Source: Nevskia sp.
GTDB lineage: Bacteria > Pseudomonadota > Gammaproteobacteria > Nevskiales > Nevskiaceae
DNA: 36,191 nt
Direction: 5' to 3'
Assembly: GCA_030694365.1 (NCBI GenBank)
Contig: JAUXYM010000035.1
Span: forward strand, 1-36,191
Part shown: positions 33,774 to 36,191 of the stretch, piece by piece
How positions within the stretch are numbered: position 1 is the stretch's first letter
Layout: each line of letters starts with the position of its first letter
Program-made: the position numbers and the translations under genes
The notes under the pieces: model-generated
Seen by the model: only the letters and a program-made list of their open reading frames with translations
What the model was told of the DNA's origin: nothing
Database searches by the model: none

Positions 33774-35000
33774 TCATGCCCAGCTTCTGACGCCGCTGGC
33801 GAGTGACAGCAACAGCGCGGCGCTGAGCCGGGCGCGTTCGGCAAGGCTGGACCAGCGCATCCATTCGCGATCGGAGTGGATGTCGCCGCCGACGACGCCG
33901 AGGTTGTCGACATTGGCCAGCCCGGCGGCGGCGAGGTTGTTGCCATCGCAGCAGCCACCGGTCGGGCGGAATTGCAGATCCAGACCGAGGTCGCGGCCGC
34001 AGTCGCCGAGCAACGCCTGCAGCCTTGCGGTGCCGGCGGAAATCACTTTCGGTGGCCGGGTGAAGCCGCCGTGGCGCTCGACCTTGAAACCGTTGCGGTC
34101 GTTGGCCTGCGTCAGCAGCCGATCGAGTTGCTCGTCGAGCCAGCGCTCGTCGGACGGCTGCGAAGTGCGCACGTTGAACTTCAGCACCGCGCGGTCCGGG
34201 ACGATGTTCAGCGCGCCGCCGCCGTGGGTGTAGCCGAGATTCAGAGTCAGGCCATCACGCTGGCCGTTCAGGCGATGCAGTTGCAGCGCCAGCTCTGCGG
34301 CCAGTGCGATGGCATTGCGGCCGTCCTCGGGATTTCGCCCCGCGTGCGCGGCGCGGCCTTCGACGACCAGATCGAAATTGCCGCTGCCCTTGCGCTCGGA
34401 AGCCAGGCCGCCGTCGGCATAGGCCGGCTCGTAGATCAGGCCGAAGTGATGGCGGCCCGCCGCTTCGAGTAGCAGCGGTGCCGAGCCCTGGCTGCCGATT
34501 TCCTCGTCCGGATTGAGCAGCACCTCCCAGCCGATGCGTTCCCGCTGCGGGCTGCGTTCAAGCGCTGCGAGCGCGAGCAACAGGGTCAGCAGCCCGCCTT
34601 TCAGATCGGCCACACCGGGGCCGTTCAAGGTATCGGCATCGAGCCAGCGCGCCTGCTGGAACGGATGCGCCGTGCCGAACACGGTATCGAGATGGCCGCA
34701 GAGGAATACCTGCAGCGGCGCCTCCGGCCGCAGCCGCAGCCGGCGGGCATGGCCGATCGGCCGGCTGCTGCGCTCGCCGCGATCGCCGGTCGTGAGGTAC
34801 TCCGGCAGCGCGATGGTTTCGGCCGCAGCACCGAGTGGCGCGAACAGCGCCAGCAGGCGCGCGCCGACCGCATCGACACCGGCCGGATGGAAGCTGCCGG
34901 AGTTCTGATTCGACAGCCGAACCAGCGTGTCGCGCAGCGCCTCGGCGTCGCCAAGGATCGAATCCAGGATCGCGTCATCGGTCTGTGAACTAGCTCTCAT
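33774..35000 (-). CDS. M20-family metallohydrolase (carboxypeptidase G2/ArgE-like)
   Basis: 408-residue zinc hydrolase of the M20 group. Metal and catalytic motifs are FLCGHLDTVFG (H103, D105), GPGVADLKGG (D132), NPDEEIGSQGS (E166, E167) and the late GGDIHSDREWM histidine. The dimerisation domain insert lies at about residues 205-320 (HAGRNPEDGRNAI, GGGALNIVPDRA). ATG 35000 is preferred to a TTG at 35030. It is first gene of a unit with astA, which suggests it cleaves an N-acylated amino acid such as a succinylated or acetylated arginine-pathway compound; this is inference from context. It has no signal peptide, so it is cytosolic. Confidence 0.88.
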   Translation of the reverse strand: MRASSQTDDAILDSILGDAEALRDTLVRLSNQNSGSFHPAGVDAVGARLLALFAPLGAAAETIALPEYLTTGDRGERSSRPIGHARRLRLRPEAPLQVFLCGHLDTVFGTAHPFQQARWLDADTLNGPGVADLKGGLLTLLLALAALERSPQRERIGWEVLLNPDEEIGSQGSAPLLLEAAGRHHFGLIYEPAYADGGLASERKGSGNFDLVVEGRAAHAGRNPEDGRNAIALAAELALQLHRLNGQRDGLTLNLGYTHGGGALNIVPDRAVLKFNVRTSQPSDERWLDEQLDRLLTQANDRNGFKVERHGGFTRPPKVISAGTARLQALLGDCGRDLGLDLQFRPTGGCCDGNNLAAAGLANVDNLGVVGGDIHSDREWMRWSSLAERARLSAALLLSLASGVRSWA

Positions 35001-35114
35001 TGTTCGAGTGTACCGGCCGCCAACTGTCAAATTTCTGTCGCTTGCTGGTCACGTGACAGCGGCAAGCTTGATGCCCAAGTAGTTCCAAATTCAAAAATCG
35101 GGCTTGGGGGCGTT
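35001..35114. promoter_or_regulatory. Divergent promoter region, M20/astA versus secreted protein
   Basis: 114 bases between divergent genes. A perfect 10-bp palindrome GTCACGTGAC lies at 35048-35057. A GCCCAAG...CTTGGGGGC pair lies further right, its 3' arm next to the start codon at 35115. These are candidate regulatory sites only; no clear -10/-35 pair was identified. Confidence 0.35.
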
Positions 35115-36191
35115 ATGGAAGGCAATCGGGTGAAGGTACTGATCGCGGCGGCAGCGCTGTTCGGAGCTTCCGGCGCGCAGGCGAATTCCACGGCCCAGAC
35201 ACTGCCGTTCACGCAGAATTGGAGCGATGCCGGGCTGATCACTGCTGATGACGATTGGTCGGCAGTGCCCGGCATCGTCGGCTATCTCGGTGGCGACATC
35301 ACCGCTGCGACCGGCGTCAATCCGCAGACCTTGGTCGGCGAAGGCACGGTGACCATCGACGTCATTGCCAACCAGACCAATACCAACATCACCAACGGCG
35401 GCGTTGCCGAATTCGCGCTGGCCAATCCGGTGGTGGCGCTGCAGGGTTCCGGCACCGCCGATGCGCCGAACCTGCTGATCAATCTCGATACCAGCGGCCA
35501 GACCAATGTCACGGTCGCTTGCAACCTGCGCGATCTCGATGGCTCTGCCGACAATGCGGTGCAGCCGATCGCGCTGCAGTATCGCGTTGGCAACAGCGGC
35601 AACTTCATCGACGTGCCGGCCGGCTTTGTCGCCGATGCCACCTCCGGGCCAAGTCTGGCGACGCTGGTGACGGCGGTCAGCGCCGTGCTGCCCGCAGCAG
35701 CCAACAACCAGTCGCTGGTGCAGGTGCGGATCATCACCGCCAATGCGGTTGGCAACGATGAATGGGTCGGCATCGACGACATCAGCATCAGCGGCAATGG
35801 CACCAATGGCGATCTGCCGACCGTCAGCCTGAGCCTCACCCCAGCCTCGTTCAGCGAACTCGGCGGCTCGGCCACCGTCACTGCGACCCTGTCGGCCGCC
35901 TACACCGCGCCGGTCACCGTCAACCTGACGTTCGGCGGTGCGGCGAGCAATGGCACCGACTACTCGGCGAGCAGAACTTCGCTGAGCATCCCGGCCGGCG
36001 ACACCAGCGCCACCGTCACGCTCAGCGCGATCGACGACACCGTCTTCGAAGGCAACGAGGACATCAGCGTCTCGCTCGGCAGCCTTGACGGTGCCACCGC
36101 CGGCACGCCGAACAGCGTCACCGCGACGATCCTTGAAAACGACGACGCACCACCGCCGACGATCGGCACGCGCATCTACCAGATCCAGGGC
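35115..36191 (+). CDS. Secreted Calx-beta protein, probable ExeM/NucH-type extracellular nuclease, 5' part
   Basis: Open from ATG 35115 to the window end without a stop (359 codons), so the 3' part is missing. A signal peptide (VKVLIAAAALFGASGAQA) follows; GTG at 35130, with GGAAGG upstream, is an equally good start. Residues about 30-230 are an Asp/Asn-rich beta domain (LITADDDWSAVPGIVGYLGG, EWVGIDDISISGNG) of a type often at the N-terminus of ExeM/NucH nucleases. Residues about 235-342 form a Calx-beta domain (ATVTATLSAAYTAPVTVNL, AGDTSATVTLSAIDDTVFEG, ATILENDD). The last residues, TRIYQIQG, match the opening of the following nuclease-associated domain in that family. The nuclease domain itself is not in the window, so the call rests on the N-terminal architecture. 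Confidence 0.75.
   Translation, partial: MEGNRVKVLIAAAALFGASGAQANSTAQTLPFTQNWSDAGLITADDDWSAVPGIVGYLGGDITAATGVNPQTLVGEGTVTIDVIANQTNTNITNGGVAEFALANPVVALQGSGTADAPNLLINLDTSGQTNVTVACNLRDLDGSADNAVQPIALQYRVGNSGNFIDVPAGFVADATSGPSLATLVTAVSAVLPAAANNQSLVQVRIITANAVGNDEWVGIDDISISGNGTNGDLPTVSLSLTPASFSELGGSATVTATLSAAYTAPVTVNLTFGGAASNGTDYSASRTSLSIPAGDTSATVTLSAIDDTVFEGNEDISVSLGSLDGATAGTPNSVTATILENDDAPPPTIGTRIYQIQG

Noticed and set aside
1-36191. CRISPR array, tRNA, rRNA or intact insertion sequence
   Set aside because: I saw no regularly spaced direct repeats, cloverleaf or rRNA sequence and no transposase. The repeats present are single palindromic intergenic elements.

Overview
The window is high-GC DNA of proteobacterial type. 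The gene content fits a heterotrophic gammaproteobacterium: an NAD-linked soluble molybdenum formate dehydrogenase (fdsGBA-fdhD-fdsD), an arginine N-succinyltransferase, an HpnM/HpnN-like lipid-transport pair, and many short palindromic intergenic repeats. A relative of Nevskia, Solimonas or Hydrocarboniphaga is my guess from this content; no rRNA or other marker in the window fixes it. No tRNA, rRNA, CRISPR array or intact transposase was seen.

Layout. Positions 1-2700 hold alanine dehydrogenase (ald) behind a long inverted repeat, then a tetR-type repressor facing a small membrane protein across a perfect 17-bp palindrome. Positions 2700-6110 hold divergent hpnM- and hpnN-like genes (periplasmic lipid carrier and MMPL/RND-like transporter). 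Positions 6120-8010 hold moaB (molybdenum cofactor) and a GT9 glycosyltransferase, each preceded by a different palindromic repeat. Positions 7945-15909 are a minus-strand operon: OFA-family anion transporter, fdsG, fdsB, fdsA, fdhD, fdsD. It is divergent from a ModE-like HTH plus periplasmic-binding-domain regulator (16092-17240). Together these make a formate uptake and oxidation module; moaB and fdhD serve its molybdenum cofactor.

Positions 17360-30455 are the most unusual part: five amidase-signature enzymes in a row, all with export signals, followed without a gap by an RND efflux adaptor and permease. The first four are a duplicated two-gene module (A1-B1-A2-B2). The fifth has a C-terminal lipocalin-like domain and overlaps the pump adaptor by four bases. 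A1 carries an apparent one-base deletion near its 3' end. The set looks like a periplasmic amide-hydrolysis plus efflux system. Its substrate cannot be read from the sequence.

Positions 30456-32660 are a lower-GC island with a 3'-truncated metal-dependent amidohydrolase and a HXXEE-type membrane protein, bordered by palindromic repeats. Positions 32732-35000 are a minus-strand pair, astA and an M20 metallohydrolase (arginine or acyl-amino-acid catabolism). From 35115 a secreted protein with a Calx-beta domain, probably an ExeM/NucH-type extracellular nuclease, runs off the window end.
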